A DNA stretch of 64,000 nt from Streptomyces novaecaesareae (GCF_000716875.1 NZ_JNWQ01000018.1:24305-88304); one strand, 5' to 3'; shown: positions 1 through 9,130, counted from the stretch's first letter. A program made the numbers and translations. The notes: generated by a model not told the origin, from the letters alone.

Positions 1-1184
1 AGGCCGTCACGCCGGAGGAGGTGGAGTCCCTGGTGCGGGCCGCCGAGGAGGCCGCCCGCGCGGCCGGCCCGGCCGAGGACGCCCAGCCCCTGGTCGCCGA
101 CCAGCCGTCGTCCCCGGAGTTCACCCGGCCGCCCGCGCAGACCTCGATCGAGGTGTTCGAGGCCTTCGGCCCGGCCCTCGGCGAGGCGTTCGCCCGCGCC
201 GCCGCCCAGGGCGAGCTGCTGTACGGCTTCGCCCGGCACGAGCTCACCACCAGCTACCTGGGCAGCTCCACCGGCCTGCGGCTGCGCCACGACCAGCCGA
301 CCGGCATGGTCGAGATCAACGCCAAGACCGCCGACCTGTCCGGTTCGGCCTGGGTCGGCGCCGCCACCCGGGACTTCGCCGACATCGACGTCCCGGCCCT
401 GCACACCGAGCTGACCAAGCGCCTCGGCTGGGGCGCCCGCAAGGTGGACCTGCCGGCCGGCCGCTACGAGACGCTGCTGCCGCCCTCGGCCGTCGCCGAC
501 CTGCTGATCTGCCTCAACTGGGCCTCCGGCGGCCGGGACGCCCACGAGGGCCGGACGGTCTTCTCCAAGCCCGGCGGAGGCACCCGGCTCGGCGACAAGC
601 TCAGCGGCCTGCCGCTGACGCTGCGCTCCGACCCGCACGAGCCCGGCCTGCAGGCCCCGCCGTTCGTCCTCGCGCACTCCAGCGGCGGGGACGTCTCGGT
701 CTTCGACAACGGCGAGCCGATCGCCGCCACCGAGTGGATCCGCGAGGGCGTGCTCCACGAGCTGATCACGAGCCGCCACGCGGCCGGCCTCACCGGCCTG
801 CCGGTGCGCCCGGCCATCGACAACCTCGTGCTGGAGACGGCCGACCAGGAGTCGGCGCCGACCCTGGACGAGATGATCGCCCGCACCGAGCGCGGCCTGC
901 TGCTCACCTGCCTGTGGTACATCCGCGAGGTCGACCCGGCGACGCTGCTGCTCACCGGCCTCACCCGGGACGGCGTCTACCTGGTGGAGAACGGCGAGGT
1001 CGTCGGCGCGGTCAACAACTTCCGGTTCAACGAGTCCCCGGTCGACCTGCTCGGCCGGATCACCGAGGCGGGCCGCACCGAACGCTGCCTGCCCCGCGAG
1101 TGGAGCGACTACTTCACCCGCACCGCGATGCCACCCGTGCGTGTCGCGGACTTCAACATGAGTTCGGTCAGCCAGGCCTCTTAG
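1..1184 (+). CDS. TldE/PmbA-type metallopeptidase-related protein, 5' truncated
   Basis: The reading frame is open from the first bases of the window, so the N-terminus lies outside; the first internal GTG (position 21) need not be the real start. About 394 residues are visible. The C-terminal half has the character of the TldD/PmbA family: a run [20 protein letters not shown], followed by [20 protein letters not shown] and a terminal [11 protein letters not shown]. In this family TldD carries the zinc site and the TldE/PmbA partner lacks it; I see no HExxxH here, which fits TldE. TldD/TldE pairs process or degrade peptides (microcin maturation, CcdA degradation), so a tldD gene is expected just upstream, outside the window. 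kptA follows 28 bases downstream on the same strand. Confidence 0.8.
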   Translation, partial: AVTPEEVESLVRAAEEAARAAGPAEDAQPLVADQPSSPEFTRPPAQTSIEVFEAFGPALGEAFARAAAQGELLYGFARHELTTSYLGSSTGLRLRHDQPTGMVEINAKTADLSGSAWVGAATRDFADIDVPALHTELTKRLGWGARKVDLPAGRYETLLPPSAVADLLICLNWASGGRDAHEGRTVFSKPGGGTRLGDKLSGLPLTLRSDPHEPGLQAPPFVLAHSSGGDVSVFDNGEPIAATEWIREGVLHELITSRHAAGLTGLPVRPAIDNLVLETADQESAPTLDEMIARTERGLLLTCLWYIREVDPATLLLTGLTRDGVYLVENGEVVGAVNNFRFNESPVDLLGRITEAGRTERCLPREWSDYFTRTAMPPVRVADFNMSSVSQAS

Positions 1185-1212
1185 CCGCTGACCGACGGGG
1201 GATACGAGAGAC

Positions 1213-1764
1213 ATGATGGACGAGAAACGGCTGGTCAAGACGAGCAAGATGCTGTCGCGCATCCTGCGGCACGACCCGGACCGGGTGGGCGTCACGCTGG
1301 ACGAGGCCGGCTGGGTCCGGATCGACGTGCTGCTCGCCGCGCTCAGGGCGAAGGGCAACCGGCTGACCAGGGCCGAGCTGGACCACGTCGTGGCCACCAA
1401 CAACAAGCGCCGCTTCGGCTACTCACCGGACGGTCTCTCGATCCGCGCGAACCAGGGCCACACGGTGGCGGTCGACCTCGGTCTGGCCGCCGCCGTGCCG
1501 CCCCACGTGCTCTACCACGGCACCGCCGACCGGCACCTGGCGGCGATCTTCCGCGAGGGCCTGCGTCCGATGGCCCGCCAGGACGTCCACCTCTCGGCGG
1601 ACACCGAGACGGCCACCGGGGTCGGCGCCCGGCACGGCCGCCCGGTGGTGCTGACCGTCAACGCGGCCGCGATGACGGCGGCCGGCCACGAGTTCCGGCT
1701 CAGCGAGAACGGCGTCTGGCTCACCGGCGCCGTACCCCCGCAGTACCTCTCCCGGCGCTCCTAG
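1213..1764 (+). CDS. kptA: RNA 2'-phosphotransferase (Tpt1/KptA family)
   Basis: A 183-residue protein of normal family length. KptA removes an internal RNA 2'-phosphate by NAD+-dependent transfer, giving ADP-ribose 1'',2''-cyclic phosphate. Visible family hallmarks are the N-terminal SKMLSRILRHDP with R and H of the RNA-binding winged helix, the RFGYS segment, the NAD-site HVLYHGT, GLRPMARQDVHLS and the C-terminal VWLTGAVPP. Two adjacent ATG codons (1213, 1216) are possible starts; a GAGAG at 1206-1210 is better spaced for the second. It lies 28 bases after the TldE-type gene, so the two may be co-transcribed. The physiological substrate in bacteria is not obvious, because bacteria lack the eukaryal-type tRNA ligation that creates 2'-phosphates. 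Family assignment is confident. Confidence 0.93.
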   Translation: MMDEKRLVKTSKMLSRILRHDPDRVGVTLDEAGWVRIDVLLAALRAKGNRLTRAELDHVVATNNKRRFGYSPDGLSIRANQGHTVAVDLGLAAAVPPHVLYHGTADRHLAAIFREGLRPMARQDVHLSADTETATGVGARHGRPVVLTVNAAAMTAAGHEFRLSENGVWLTGAVPPQYLSRRS

Positions 1765-1775
1765 CCCGGCGTCCC

Positions 1776-1811
1776 CGAAGGGCCTGTCCGCTCCGCCGGA
1801 CAGGCCCTTCG
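1776..1811 (+). terminator. Perfect 15-bp hairpin after kptA
   Basis: Arms 1776-1790 and 1797-1811 are perfectly complementary (CGAAGGGCCTGTCCG on the left arm) around a six-base loop. It begins 12 bases after the kptA stop. There is no U-tract, which is usual for Streptomyces intrinsic terminators. Confidence 0.75.
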
Positions 1812-1927
1812 CGTACCCGACCGGGTGCGTCCGCCCCACCCGGTCTCGTCGCCGCGGGCGCCCGGGCGTACCGTGAGGAGGCCGCGCGGCAAGGCGCGCG
1901 GGGGGCGTCACGAGGGCGGTAGGACAC

Positions 1928-2311
1928 ATGGGCAAGAGCGCCGACGACGGGCAGGTCTTCCGGATCACGGGAGCGCGCAGCAGCCTCAGCGAGGACGTCC
2001 GGGGGCGCCAGCGCCGCTACGTCATCTCGATGCTGCTCCGTACGGTCTGCGTGCTGCTCGCGGTGGTGCTGTGGGACGTCCAGCGGTGGCTGGCGTTCGG
2101 GGCGCTGGCGGGCGCCGTGCTGCTGCCGTACTTCGCGGTGCTGATCGCCAACGCGGGCCGGGAGCGGGCGCCGGGCCTGCCGAGCACCTTCGACATCCCG
2201 CTGGACACCCCGCTGATGCTGGGCCCCGGTGGGAGGGGAGGGGCCGGTGCGACAGCCGGTACAGGAGAGGCAAAGGCGCCTGCCACCGATCCTTCACAGG
2301 ACGTGAACTGA
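1928..2311 (+). CDS. DUF3099 family membrane protein
   Basis: A 127-residue protein matching the actinobacterial DUF3099 pattern: a soluble N-terminus with FRITGARSSLSEDVRGRQRRY, then two closely spaced membrane segments (about residues 31-49 and 54-75), then a hydrophilic tail with the conserved-looking TFDIPLDTPLMLGPG. The paired helices suggest a hairpin in the cytoplasmic membrane. The function of the family is unknown. The ATG at 1928 is preceded by AGGA five to six bases upstream. It follows the kptA terminator and is probably transcribed alone. Confidence 0.8.
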   Translation: MGKSADDGQVFRITGARSSLSEDVRGRQRRYVISMLLRTVCVLLAVVLWDVQRWLAFGALAGAVLLPYFAVLIANAGRERAPGLPSTFDIPLDTPLMLGPGGRGGAGATAGTGEAKAPATDPSQDVN

Positions 2312-2456
2312 CCGTCCGTTTCACCCCGCTTCACCCCCGTACGGCCCGCGGAAAGCTCAGAAGAAGCTCAGATTAATCATGCAAGACCTCCCCATCCGAG
2401 GGTCCTGGCGTGACATACTGCGTACGCGCTCCGCATCCCCCGTCGGAGCGACGGAC

Positions 2457-2494
2457 CGACGCCGGGCGGCTCCCCCCGTGGCTGCCCGGCGTCG
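2457..2494 (+). terminator. Hairpin downstream of the DUF3099 gene
   Basis: Arms CGACGCCGGGC (2457-2467) and GCCCGGCGTCG (2484-2493 plus 2494) pair perfectly over 11 bases around a C-rich loop. It lies 146 bases after the DUF3099 stop and about 90 before the next gene, so termination of DUF3099 transcription is the likeliest role. Nothing else was recognised in 2312-2586. Confidence 0.5.
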
Positions 2495-2586
2495 CCATGC
2501 CCGGATCCGGACGCCTCGGCCAGGCGCCTCGACCGGGCGTGACAGACTGGCGGCGCAGACTTCCCGCCTACCGTTGAGGACGCCCG

Positions 2587-2832
2587 ATGGACACCCCGCA
2601 GCCGCCGATCTGCTCCGCCAAGGGCTGCCGGGCGGACGCCGGCTGGGTACTGGTGTGGAACAACCCCAAGCTGCACACCCCGGACCGCCGCAAGACCTGG
2701 CTCGCCTGCGACGAGCACCGCGAGCACCTGTCCCAGTTCCTCGGCGTGCGCGGCTTCCTCAAGGAGGTCGTCGCCTTCGCCGACTACCCCAGGACTCCCG
2801 AGGGGCCTGAAGCCCCCGCAGAGCCGGCCTAG
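2587..2832 (+). CDS. Small conserved actinobacterial protein, putative metal-binding
   Basis: An 81-residue protein with [23 protein letters not shown] near the N-terminus and [15 protein letters not shown] in the middle. Two Cys plus a later CDEH group could form a small zinc site. Proteins of this size and pattern are widespread in actinobacteria and have sometimes been labelled acetone carboxylase, which the sequence does not support; I assign no function. A GAGGA seven to eight bases before the ATG supports this start. Its stop overlaps the stop of the convergent moaA gene by a few bases. Confidence 0.75.
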   Translation: MDTPQPPICSAKGCRADAGWVLVWNNPKLHTPDRRKTWLACDEHREHLSQFLGVRGFLKEVVAFADYPRTPEGPEAPAEPA

Positions 2833-3815
2833 CCGCCGATCGCGGACATCGGCCGCTCGGGCTGCAGGAACTCCGGGTCGTCGATCCCGGCCCCGGCCTT
2901 CTTGCCCCACATCGCCGCCCGCCACAGCGCGGCCAGCTCGGCGTCGTCCGCGCCCGAGCGCAGCGCGGTGCGCAGGTCCGTCTCCCCGGTCGCGAACAGG
3001 CAGTTGCGCACCTGGCCGTCGGCGGTCAGCCGGGTCCGGTCGCAGGCCCGGCAGAACGGCCGGGTGACGGAGGCGATCACGCCCACCCGGCCCGGGCCGC
3101 CGTCCACCAGCCAGCGCTCGGCGGGCGCCGCGCCCCGGGCGGACGGCTCCGGGGTGAGCGTGAAGCGGGCGCGCAGCAGGTCGAGGATCTCCGTCGCGGT
3201 GACCATCGACGAACGGTCCCAGCCGTGCTGGGCGTCCAGTGGCATCTGCTCGATGAAGCGCAGCTCGTAGCCGCGTTCCAGGCACCAGGCCAGCAGGTCG
3301 GCGGCCTCGTGGTCGTTGACCCCGCGCATCAGCACCGCGTTCAGCTTCACCGGCGCCAGCCCGGCGGCCTCGGCGGCGGCCAGCCCGTCCAGCACGTCCT
3401 GGTGGCGGTGGCGGCGGGTGAGGGTGTGGAACACCTCGGGGTCGAGGGTGTCCAGCGAGACGTTGACCCGGTCGAGCCCGGCCTCCCGCAGCGCCGTCGC
3501 GGTGCGGGCCAAACCGATGCCGTTGGTGGTCAGCGAGAGCTCGGGGCGCGGCTCCAGCTCCGAGCAGGCGGCCACGACGGCGACCAGCCCAGGGCGCAGC
3601 AGCGGTTCGCCGCCGGTGAAGCGGACCTCGCGGACGCCCAGGTCGCGCACGGCGACCGTGACCAGCCGGACGATCTCCTCGTCGGTCAGCAGGTCCGGTT
3701 TGGCCAGCCACTGCAGGCCCTCTTCGGGCATGCAGTAGGTGCACCGCAGGTTGCACCGGTCCGTGAGGGAGACCCGCAGGTCGACGGCCTGGCGTCCGAA
3801 GGTGTCGAGCAGCAC
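2829..3815 (-). CDS. moaA: GTP 3',8-cyclase, molybdenum cofactor biosynthesis
   Basis: A 328-residue radical SAM enzyme catalysing the first step of molybdopterin synthesis, GTP to (8S)-3',8-cyclo-GTP, later converted by MoaC to cPMP. The N-terminal cluster motif [14 protein letters not shown] supplies the CxxxCxxC for the SAM [4Fe-4S] cluster; [12 protein letters not shown] is the typical GGEP segment. The second cluster is supported by [21 protein letters not shown] near the C-terminus. The protein ends in Gly-Gly, which is conserved in MoaA and enters the active site. It starts with GTG at 3815, preceded by GGAAGGA. The symporter operon lies upstream on the same strand, separated by a hairpin. 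No other moa gene is nearby. Confidence 0.96.
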   Translation of the reverse strand: MLLDTFGRQAVDLRVSLTDRCNLRCTYCMPEEGLQWLAKPDLLTDEEIVRLVTVAVRDLGVREVRFTGGEPLLRPGLVAVVAACSELEPRPELSLTTNGIGLARTATALREAGLDRVNVSLDTLDPEVFHTLTRRHRHQDVLDGLAAAEAAGLAPVKLNAVLMRGVNDHEAADLLAWCLERGYELRFIEQMPLDAQHGWDRSSMVTATEILDLLRARFTLTPEPSARGAAPAERWLVDGGPGRVGVIASVTRPFCRACDRTRLTADGQVRNCLFATGETDLRTALRSGADDAELAALWRAAMWGKKAGAGIDDPEFLQPERPMSAIGG

Positions 3816-3839
3816 GTGCGTCCTTCCCGAGAAGCGGCC

Positions 3840-3869
3840 GGCCCGGCCACCGTCACGGCGGGCCGGGCC
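3840..3869 (-). terminator. Hairpin between the symporter and moaA
   Basis: GGCCCGGCC (3840-3848) pairs perfectly with GGCCGGGCC (3861-3869); the loop can form an extra CCGT/ACGG pairing. Reading on the minus strand it begins about 20 bases after the symporter stop, and it lies just upstream of moaA. Confidence 0.6.
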
Positions 3870-3890
3870 AGCATAGTCATCGCGGGACGA

Positions 3891-5510
3891 TCAATGGGCG
3901 CCCAGTCCGGTCAGTGAGCGGACCTCCAGTTCAGCGTACTTCTCCGGGTCGGGGCGTTCCGCGGAGAGCAGGGTGCCGAGCCAGCCGGCCAGGAACCCGA
4001 TCGGGATGGAGACCAGGCCGGGGTTCTCCAGCGGGAACCAGTGGAAGTCGACGCCCTGGAAGAGGGAGTTCTTGGCCCCGGACAGCACCGGGGAGAACAC
4101 CACCAGCACCACCGAGGAGATCAGCCCGGCGTAGACCGAGCTGACCGCGCCGGCGGTGGTGAAGCGCTTCCAGAACAGCGAGTAGAGCAGGGTCGGCAGG
4201 TTCGCCGAGGCGGCCACCGCGAAGGCCAGCGCCACCAGGGCGGCGGTGCTGAGCTTGCCCGCGTAGAGGCTGAGCACGATGGCGACGGCGCCGATCGCGA
4301 CCGCGGCCCACTTCGCCGAGCGCACCTCCTCCTTCTCGCTCGCCTTCCCGCGCCGGATCACGTTGGCGTACAGGTCGTGCGCGAAGGAGGCCGAGGAGGC
4401 GAGGGTGAGCCCGGCCACCACGGCGAGGATGGTGGCGAAGGCGACCGCCGAGATCACCGCGAGCATGATCGCCCCGCCGGTGCTGCCGGTCCCGCCGCCG
4501 AGCTGCTCGGCGAGCAGCGGCGCCGCGGTGTTCCCGGACGGCGTCTTGCCCTCGACGGCGACCATGCCGCTGCGGCCGACCAGCGCCGCCGCACCGAAGC
4601 CGAGCGCCAGGGTCATCAGGTAGAAGACGCCGATGATGCCGATCGCCCACAGCACCGACTTCCGGGCGGTCTTGGCGGTGGGGACGGTGTAGAAGCGGAC
4701 CAGGATGTGCGGCAGGCCGGCGGTGCCGAGCACCAGTGCGATCCCGAGGCTGATGAAGTCGAGCTTGGAGGTGTTGGTGGCCCCGTACTTCAGCCCCGGT
4801 TCGAGGAAGGCCGCGCCCTTCCCGCTGGCGGAGGCGGCCGCGCCGAGCAGCTCCGAGGGGTTGAAGTGGTACTTGGCGAGCACCAGGACGGTCATCAGCG
4901 CGGCGCCGGCGATCAACAGCACCGCCTTGACGATCTGCACCCAGGTGGTGCCCTTCATGCCCCCTATCACCACGTAGATGATCATCAGCGCGCCCACCGC
5001 GAGGATGGTCCAGCGCTTGGCGCCGTCCCCGGTGACCCCCAGCAGCAGGGCCACCAGCGCCCCGGCGCCGACCATCTGGGCGAGCAGGTAGAAGATCGAC
5101 ACCACGATGGTGGAGATGCCCGCCGCGGTGCGCACCGGGCGCTGGCGCATCCGGAACGCGAGGACGTCCGCCATGGTGAACCGGCCGGAGTTGCGCAGCG
5201 GTTCGGCGATCAGCAGCAGCGCGACCAGCCAGGCGACCAGGAAGCCGATCGAGTACAGGAAGCCGTCGTAGCCGTTGAGCGCGATCAGCCCGGCGATGCC
5301 GAGGAAGGAGGCGGCGGACATGTAGTCGCCGGAGATGGCCAGGCCGTTCTGGAAGCCGGTGAAGCCGCGGCCGCCGGCGTAGAAGTCGGAGGCGCTCCGG
5401 TTCTGCCGCCCGGCCCAGACGGTGATGACCAGGGTGGCCGCCACGAAGACCCCGAACAGGGTCATCGTCAGGGTGCGGTGCTCGGTGGCGGAGCTGGCGA
5501 GCAATGTCAT
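3891..5510 (-). CDS. actP: Cation/acetate-type sodium:solute symporter (ActP-like)
   Basis: A 539-residue member of the solute:sodium symporter family with about 13 hydrophobic segments. Family markers include SASDFYAGGRGFTGFQNGLAI, GDYMSAASFLGIAGLIALNGYDG, FTMADVLAFRMRQRPVR and GIALVLGTAGLPHILVRFYTV. The paired DUF485 gene immediately upstream is typical of acetate permeases (yjcH-actP). The probable substrate is acetate or another short carboxylate, imported with Na+. The ATG at 5510 is chosen because it forms an ATGA overlap with the DUF485 stop; a longer in-frame reading to 5711 has no membrane-protein character. Acetate uptake would fit the ethylmalonyl-CoA pathway elsewhere in the window, but this link is inference. 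Confidence 0.9.
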   Translation of the reverse strand: MTLLASSATEHRTLTMTLFGVFVAATLVITVWAGRQNRSASDFYAGGRGFTGFQNGLAISGDYMSAASFLGIAGLIALNGYDGFLYSIGFLVAWLVALLLIAEPLRNSGRFTMADVLAFRMRQRPVRTAAGISTIVVSIFYLLAQMVGAGALVALLLGVTGDGAKRWTILAVGALMIIYVVIGGMKGTTWVQIVKAVLLIAGAALMTVLVLAKYHFNPSELLGAAASASGKGAAFLEPGLKYGATNTSKLDFISLGIALVLGTAGLPHILVRFYTVPTAKTARKSVLWAIGIIGVFYLMTLALGFGAAALVGRSGMVAVEGKTPSGNTAAPLLAEQLGGGTGSTGGAIMLAVISAVAFATILAVVAGLTLASSASFAHDLYANVIRRGKASEKEEVRSAKWAAVAIGAVAIVLSLYAGKLSTAALVALAFAVAASANLPTLLYSLFWKRFTTAGAVSSVYAGLISSVVLVVFSPVLSGAKNSLFQGVDFHWFPLENPGLVSIPIGFLAGWLGTLLSAERPDPEKYAELEVRSLTGLGAH

Positions 5511-5863
5511 TCGGCGGACTCCCGGGGGGCGTGGACGACGGCACCGTGCGCCTCGCGGATCGCGGTGGCGGCCGGGTCGATCCGCCGGTCCGCGTAGCGG
5601 GCGTACCAGGCGGCGATGGCGAAGGTGGTGGCGAACTGCAGCAGCCCGAGCACCAGCGCCACGTTGATGTGCCCGATGACCTTGGCGCGCATCAGGCCGG
5701 GGGCGTAGCACGAGAGCAGGACGTAGAGCAGGTACCAGAGCACGAAGCCGATGGTGACCGGGAAGGCGAAGCTCCGGAACGAGCGCCTCAGGGTCCGGAA
5801 CTCCTCACTGTCATCGATGAGTTGGACTTCCGTAGGGCCAGTGGTGATCGGCGGCGAATCCAC
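5507..5863 (-). CDS. DUF485 domain membrane protein (YjcH-like)
   Basis: A 118-residue protein with a hydrophilic N-terminus, the family-type region EEFRTLRRSFRSFAFPVTIGF and two membrane segments (about residues 35-52 and 65-87). DUF485 proteins are habitually encoded next to ActP-type symporters and are thought to assist them; their biochemical role is not known. It starts with GTG at 5863, with GAGGAG six bases upstream, and ends in an ATGA overlap with the symporter, implying translational coupling. The 226 bases upstream (5864-6089) hold no gene and must carry the operon promoter; I found no clear -35/-10 pair. Confidence 0.88.
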   Translation of the reverse strand: MDSPPITTGPTEVQLIDDSEEFRTLRRSFRSFAFPVTIGFVLWYLLYVLLSCYAPGLMRAKVIGHINVALVLGLLQFATTFAIAAWYARYADRRIDPAATAIREAHGAVVHAPRESAE

Positions 5864-6089
5864 TCTGTCTCCTCACTCCTTCGGCGTAGCGGTCACACGA
5901 GGGAACGAGCGGACGTGAGGGGCGTCACAATCCTCGGGTGCGCCGCGCAATGCTAGGAGCGTCGCGCCCACCCCGAAAGGGGTTGACGGCGATCAGTCGG
6001 ACGTTCACCCCCTCACGCCACCCGAATGGCCGAAAACCACCATTCGGAGCCCCTCGGAGCCCCTCGGAGCACCCTCTCCGCATGCCGAA

Positions 6090-6118
6090 GGGGCGACACC
6101 GGCCAACGGTGCCGCCCC
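6090..6118 (-). terminator. Terminator of the alcohol dehydrogenase gene
   Basis: GGGGCGACACCG (6090-6101) and CGGTGCCGCCCC (6107-6118) form a 12-bp stem with one mismatch and a five-base loop, starting 14 bases after the dehydrogenase stop on the minus strand. Confidence 0.75.
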
Positions 6119-6131
6119 TCTTGACGAAGCG

Positions 6132-7175
6132 TCAGAACGCGATCCGGACCTTCAGGGCCGAGCGGTCGTGCATCGCCCGGTAGCCGTCCGGCACGCCGTC
6201 CAGGTCGACGGTGCGGTCGAAGACCAGGCCCGGCTCGATGGCGCCCGAGAGGACGTCCGGCAGCAGCTCGGGGATGTACGCGCGGGCCGGCGCGACGCCA
6301 CCGTTCAGCGAAACGTTTCGGCCGAACATCTGGCCGATGTCCACGCCCGCGCTGCCGCCGTGCGGCACCCCGACGTACCCGACCGCGCCGCCGTCCCGGG
6401 TGATCGAGACCGCCGTCCGCATCGACTCCTCGGTGCCCACCGCCTCCAGCACCGCGTGCGCGCCCTGGCCGCCGGTCAGCTCCTTGACCGCCTCGATCGC
6501 GGCGTCCCCGCGCTCGGCCACCACGTCCGTCGCGCCGAAGCGCCGGGCCAGCTCGGTGCGGGCGGTGTGCCGCCCCATCGCGATGATCCGGCCCGCGCCC
6601 AGCCGGTGCGCCGCCAGCACGCCGCACAGGCCCACCGCGCCGTCGCCGACCACCGCGACCGTCGCACCGGGCCGCACCCCCGCCGAGACCGCCGCGTGGT
6701 GCCCGGTCGACATCACGTCGGACAGCGCCAGCAGCCCGGGCAGCAGCTTCTCGTCGCCCGCCGCCTCCTTCGGCAGCTTCACCAGCGTCCCGTCCGCGAA
6801 CGGCACCCGCACGGCCTCGCCCTGGCCGCCGTCCGAGCCGACCTGGCCCCAGAAGCCGCCGTGCGGACAGGAGGTCTGCAGGCCCTCGCGACAGAAATCA
6901 CACGTCCCGTCCGACCAGACGAACGGCGCCACCACCAGGTCGCCCTTGGCGAAGCCGCGCACCTCGGCGCCGACCTCCTCGACCACGCCCAGGAACTCGT
7001 GCCCGATCCGCTGCCCGGCCACCCGCTGCGCCACCCCGCGGTAGGCCCACAGGTCGCTGCCGCAGATGCAGGCGTTCACCACCCGGAGCACCACGTCCGT
7101 CGGGTGCTGGATCACCGGGTCCGGTACCTCTTCGATCCGGATGTCGTTGGGGCCGTGGATCACGGTGGCACGCAT
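6132..7175 (-). CDS. Zinc-dependent alcohol dehydrogenase (MDR superfamily)
   Basis: A 347-residue medium-chain dehydrogenase. The N-terminal GroES-like domain contains CICGSDLWAYRG (Cys ligand of the catalytic zinc), GHEFLGVVEEVG (His ligand) and the structural-zinc lobe CDFCREGLQTSC. The Rossmann domain has VAVVGDGAVGLCGVLAAHRLGAGRII, a GxGxxG motif for NAD(P)H. The substrate cannot be read from the sequence; relatives are annotated as threonine or sorbitol-type dehydrogenases or formaldehyde-related enzymes. The ATG at 7175 is preferred over upstream in-frame codons because AAGGAA lies six bases before it and homologues begin with MRATVI-type sequences. The gene diverges from the exonuclease gene at 7303. 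Confidence 0.9.
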   Translation of the reverse strand: MRATVIHGPNDIRIEEVPDPVIQHPTDVVLRVVNACICGSDLWAYRGVAQRVAGQRIGHEFLGVVEEVGAEVRGFAKGDLVVAPFVWSDGTCDFCREGLQTSCPHGGFWGQVGSDGGQGEAVRVPFADGTLVKLPKEAAGDEKLLPGLLALSDVMSTGHHAAVSAGVRPGATVAVVGDGAVGLCGVLAAHRLGAGRIIAMGRHTARTELARRFGATDVVAERGDAAIEAVKELTGGQGAHAVLEAVGTEESMRTAVSITRDGGAVGYVGVPHGGSAGVDIGQMFGRNVSLNGGVAPARAYIPELLPDVLSGAIEPGLVFDRTVDLDGVPDGYRAMHDRSALKVRIAF

Positions 7176-7302
7176 GCGCTGTTCCTTAGCTGGAAACGAA
7201 CTCGACCAGGTGTACGACATCCCCTTCGACCACTCTATTCCGGGCCCCCGGTCGGAACATTTCGGCCGGGCCCCTCCGTCCCGCCCCTTATCCTGTTGGA
7301 CC

Positions 7303-8298
7303 ATGCAACCGATCCAGCCCGAGACGTACGGCGCGCCGCGGACCACCCCGGTCCCCGCCCAGCGCTCCGCCGCCCCCACCGAGGGCTTCGCGGTGGTCGA
7401 CGTCGAGACCACCGGTCTCGGTCGCTCGGACCGCGTCATCTCGGCGGGCGTCTACCAGCTGGACGCCGACGGCGAGGTCACCGACCACTGGTACACCCTG
7501 GTCAACCCCGAGCGGGATCCGGGCCCGGTCTGGATCCACGGCCTCACCGCCGAACTGCTCGCCACCGCGCCGACCTTCCCGCAGATCGCCGACGCGTTCG
7601 CCGACCGGCTGCGCGGCCGGGTCCTGGTCGCGCACAACGCGCTCTTCGACTGGAACATGATCTCCCGCGAGTTCTCCCGGGCCGGCCTGCACGCCCCGGT
7701 CGAGCAGCGGCTGTGCACCATGGTCCTCTCCCGCGACCTTCGCCTGCCGCTGCCCAACGGCAAGCTGTCCTCGCTCGCCGCCCACTTCGGCGTCCGGCAG
7801 CGCCACGCCCACAACGCCCTGGACGACGCCCGGGTGCTCGCCGAGGCGTTCCGCCCCAGCCTGCACCTGGCCCGCCTGGGCGGGGTCGCCCTGCCGCTGC
7901 AGAACTGCGTCGCGGTCACCGACCTCGGCGAGGACGAGCCCGCCGGCCCCAGCCGCGCCTCCTGGACGGGCGCCGCCTACCGCCAGGCCCGGAAGCGCCC
8001 GGCCTGCCCGTACCCCAACCCGGGGCGCTGGGAGGACGGCAAGCCGCTCGTCCAGGGCATGCGGGTGGCCTTCACCGGCGACACCTCCACCGACCGCGAA
8101 CTCCTGGAGGACCGCGCCGTCGAGGCCGGCCTGCACATCGCCACCTCGGTGAGCCGCCTCACCAGCCTGCTGGTCACCAACGAGCCGGACAGCTGGAGCG
8201 GCAAGGCCCGCAAGGCCCGCGAGGTCGGCACCCCGGTGGTCACCGAGGACGCCTTCCTCCAACTGCTGCGCGAGGTCGCCCCGCACCCCGGTGCGTGA
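7303..8298 (+). CDS. DEDDh 3'-5' exonuclease with C-terminal BRCT domain
   Basis: A 331-residue protein. Residues about 29-200 form a DnaQ-like exonuclease: VVDVETTGLG (DxE, motif I), VAHNALFDWNM (motif II) and HNALDDARVLAEAF (motif III, H-x4-D), so all catalytic acids and the His are present. Residues about 250-325, starting GMRVAFTGDTSTDRELLEDRAVEAG, look like a BRCT domain of the kind found in DNA ligase and RFC. This arrangement is typical of actinobacterial epsilon-like exonucleases outside the replicase and suggests DNA repair or single-strand trimming, with the BRCT domain binding a partner or 5'-phosphorylated DNA. The ATG at 7303 is taken; upstream extension would run into the divergent gene's leader. 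Confidence 0.9.
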   Translation: MQPIQPETYGAPRTTPVPAQRSAAPTEGFAVVDVETTGLGRSDRVISAGVYQLDADGEVTDHWYTLVNPERDPGPVWIHGLTAELLATAPTFPQIADAFADRLRGRVLVAHNALFDWNMISREFSRAGLHAPVEQRLCTMVLSRDLRLPLPNGKLSSLAAHFGVRQRHAHNALDDARVLAEAFRPSLHLARLGGVALPLQNCVAVTDLGEDEPAGPSRASWTGAAYRQARKRPACPYPNPGRWEDGKPLVQGMRVAFTGDTSTDRELLEDRAVEAGLHIATSVSRLTSLLVTNEPDSWSGKARKAREVGTPVVTEDAFLQLLREVAPHPGA

Positions 8299-8329
8299 GC
8301 CGCTTGTGAGGTCGGCGTACGGTTCCCAT

Positions 8330-9130
8330 GTGTACCGTTTTCTGCTGACCCGCCAGTGGCTGATCACCATGCTGATCGCGCTGCTGCTGATCCCCGCGAC
8401 GATCAAGCTGGGTTTCTGGCAGCTGCACCGCCACGAGGCACGGGTGGCCCGGAACGAGCTGATCGGCAAGGCCCTCACCGACCCGCCCGTCCCGTACGAC
8501 AGCCTGTCGCCGGCCCCGGGCTTCGCGGTCCCCAAGGACCTCACCTGGCGCGCGGTGACGGCCACCGGCCAGTACGACCCGGCGCACGAGTTCGTGGTCC
8601 GCAAGCGGACCGACTCCAGCGGGGACACCATCGGCTACTTCGTGGTGACCCCACTGAAGCTCTCCGACGGCAAGGGCACCGTCCTGGTCAACCGCGGTTG
8701 GGTCGCCTCCGGCGCCACCGCCACCGAGTACCCGCCCGTCCCGGCCGCCCCCGCCGGCGAGGTCACCCTCACCGGCCGGCTGCGCGCCGAGGAGACGTAC
8801 GGCGCCAGCGGCATCAAGGACCGCGCCGGCCTGCCGGACCGGCAGTTCAACCTGATCAACACCGACCAGCAGGCCAAGGAGACCGGCGCCACCCTCCTCG
8901 GCGGCTACCTCGAACTGGCCGCCACCACCCCGGCCCCGGCCGACCAGCCCCAGCTCATCCCCGAGCCCAACCACTCCGACATCGGCCCGCACATGGCCTA
9001 CGCCATCCAGTGGTGGCTGTTCACCGCGATGATCCCGGTCGGTGTCTGGATCCTCGCCCGCCGCGAGGCCAGGGACCGCGCCAAGCAGGCCGCCGAGCCC
9101 GAGACGGTCACCGAACCCGTCCCGGTCTAG
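8330..9130 (+). CDS. SURF1 family cytochrome oxidase assembly protein
   Basis: SURF1 proteins sit in the membrane and help insert haem a into cytochrome c oxidase (aa3 type). About 266 residues; an N-terminal membrane helix (LITMLIALLLIPATIKLGFWQLHR), the family signature FWQLHRHEAR, a periplasmic domain with VLVNRGWV and GRLR, and a C-terminal helix (YAIQWWLFTAMIPVGVWIL) preceding a charged tail. GTG at 8330 gives the VYRFLLTRQW start typical of actinobacterial homologues; an in-frame GTG at 8291, overlapping the exonuclease end, is an alternative. The ATG at 8328 is out of frame. The stop overlaps the convergent thioredoxin stop. Confidence 0.88.
   Translation: MYRFLLTRQWLITMLIALLLIPATIKLGFWQLHRHEARVARNELIGKALTDPPVPYDSLSPAPGFAVPKDLTWRAVTATGQYDPAHEFVVRKRTDSSGDTIGYFVVTPLKLSDGKGTVLVNRGWVASGATATEYPPVPAAPAGEVTLTGRLRAEETYGASGIKDRAGLPDRQFNLINTDQQAKETGATLLGGYLELAATTPAPADQPQLIPEPNHSDIGPHMAYAIQWWLFTAMIPVGVWILARREARDRAKQAAEPETVTEPVPV

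Noticed and set aside
5511..5711. In-frame N-terminal extension of the symporter
   Set aside because: Arginine-rich, overlaps the DUF485 gene in another frame, and the ATGA overlap at 5510 gives a normal family start.
7176..7439. Longer reading of the alcohol dehydrogenase
   Set aside because: Would overlap the divergent exonuclease gene; ATG 7175 has a good ribosome site and matches the family N-terminus.
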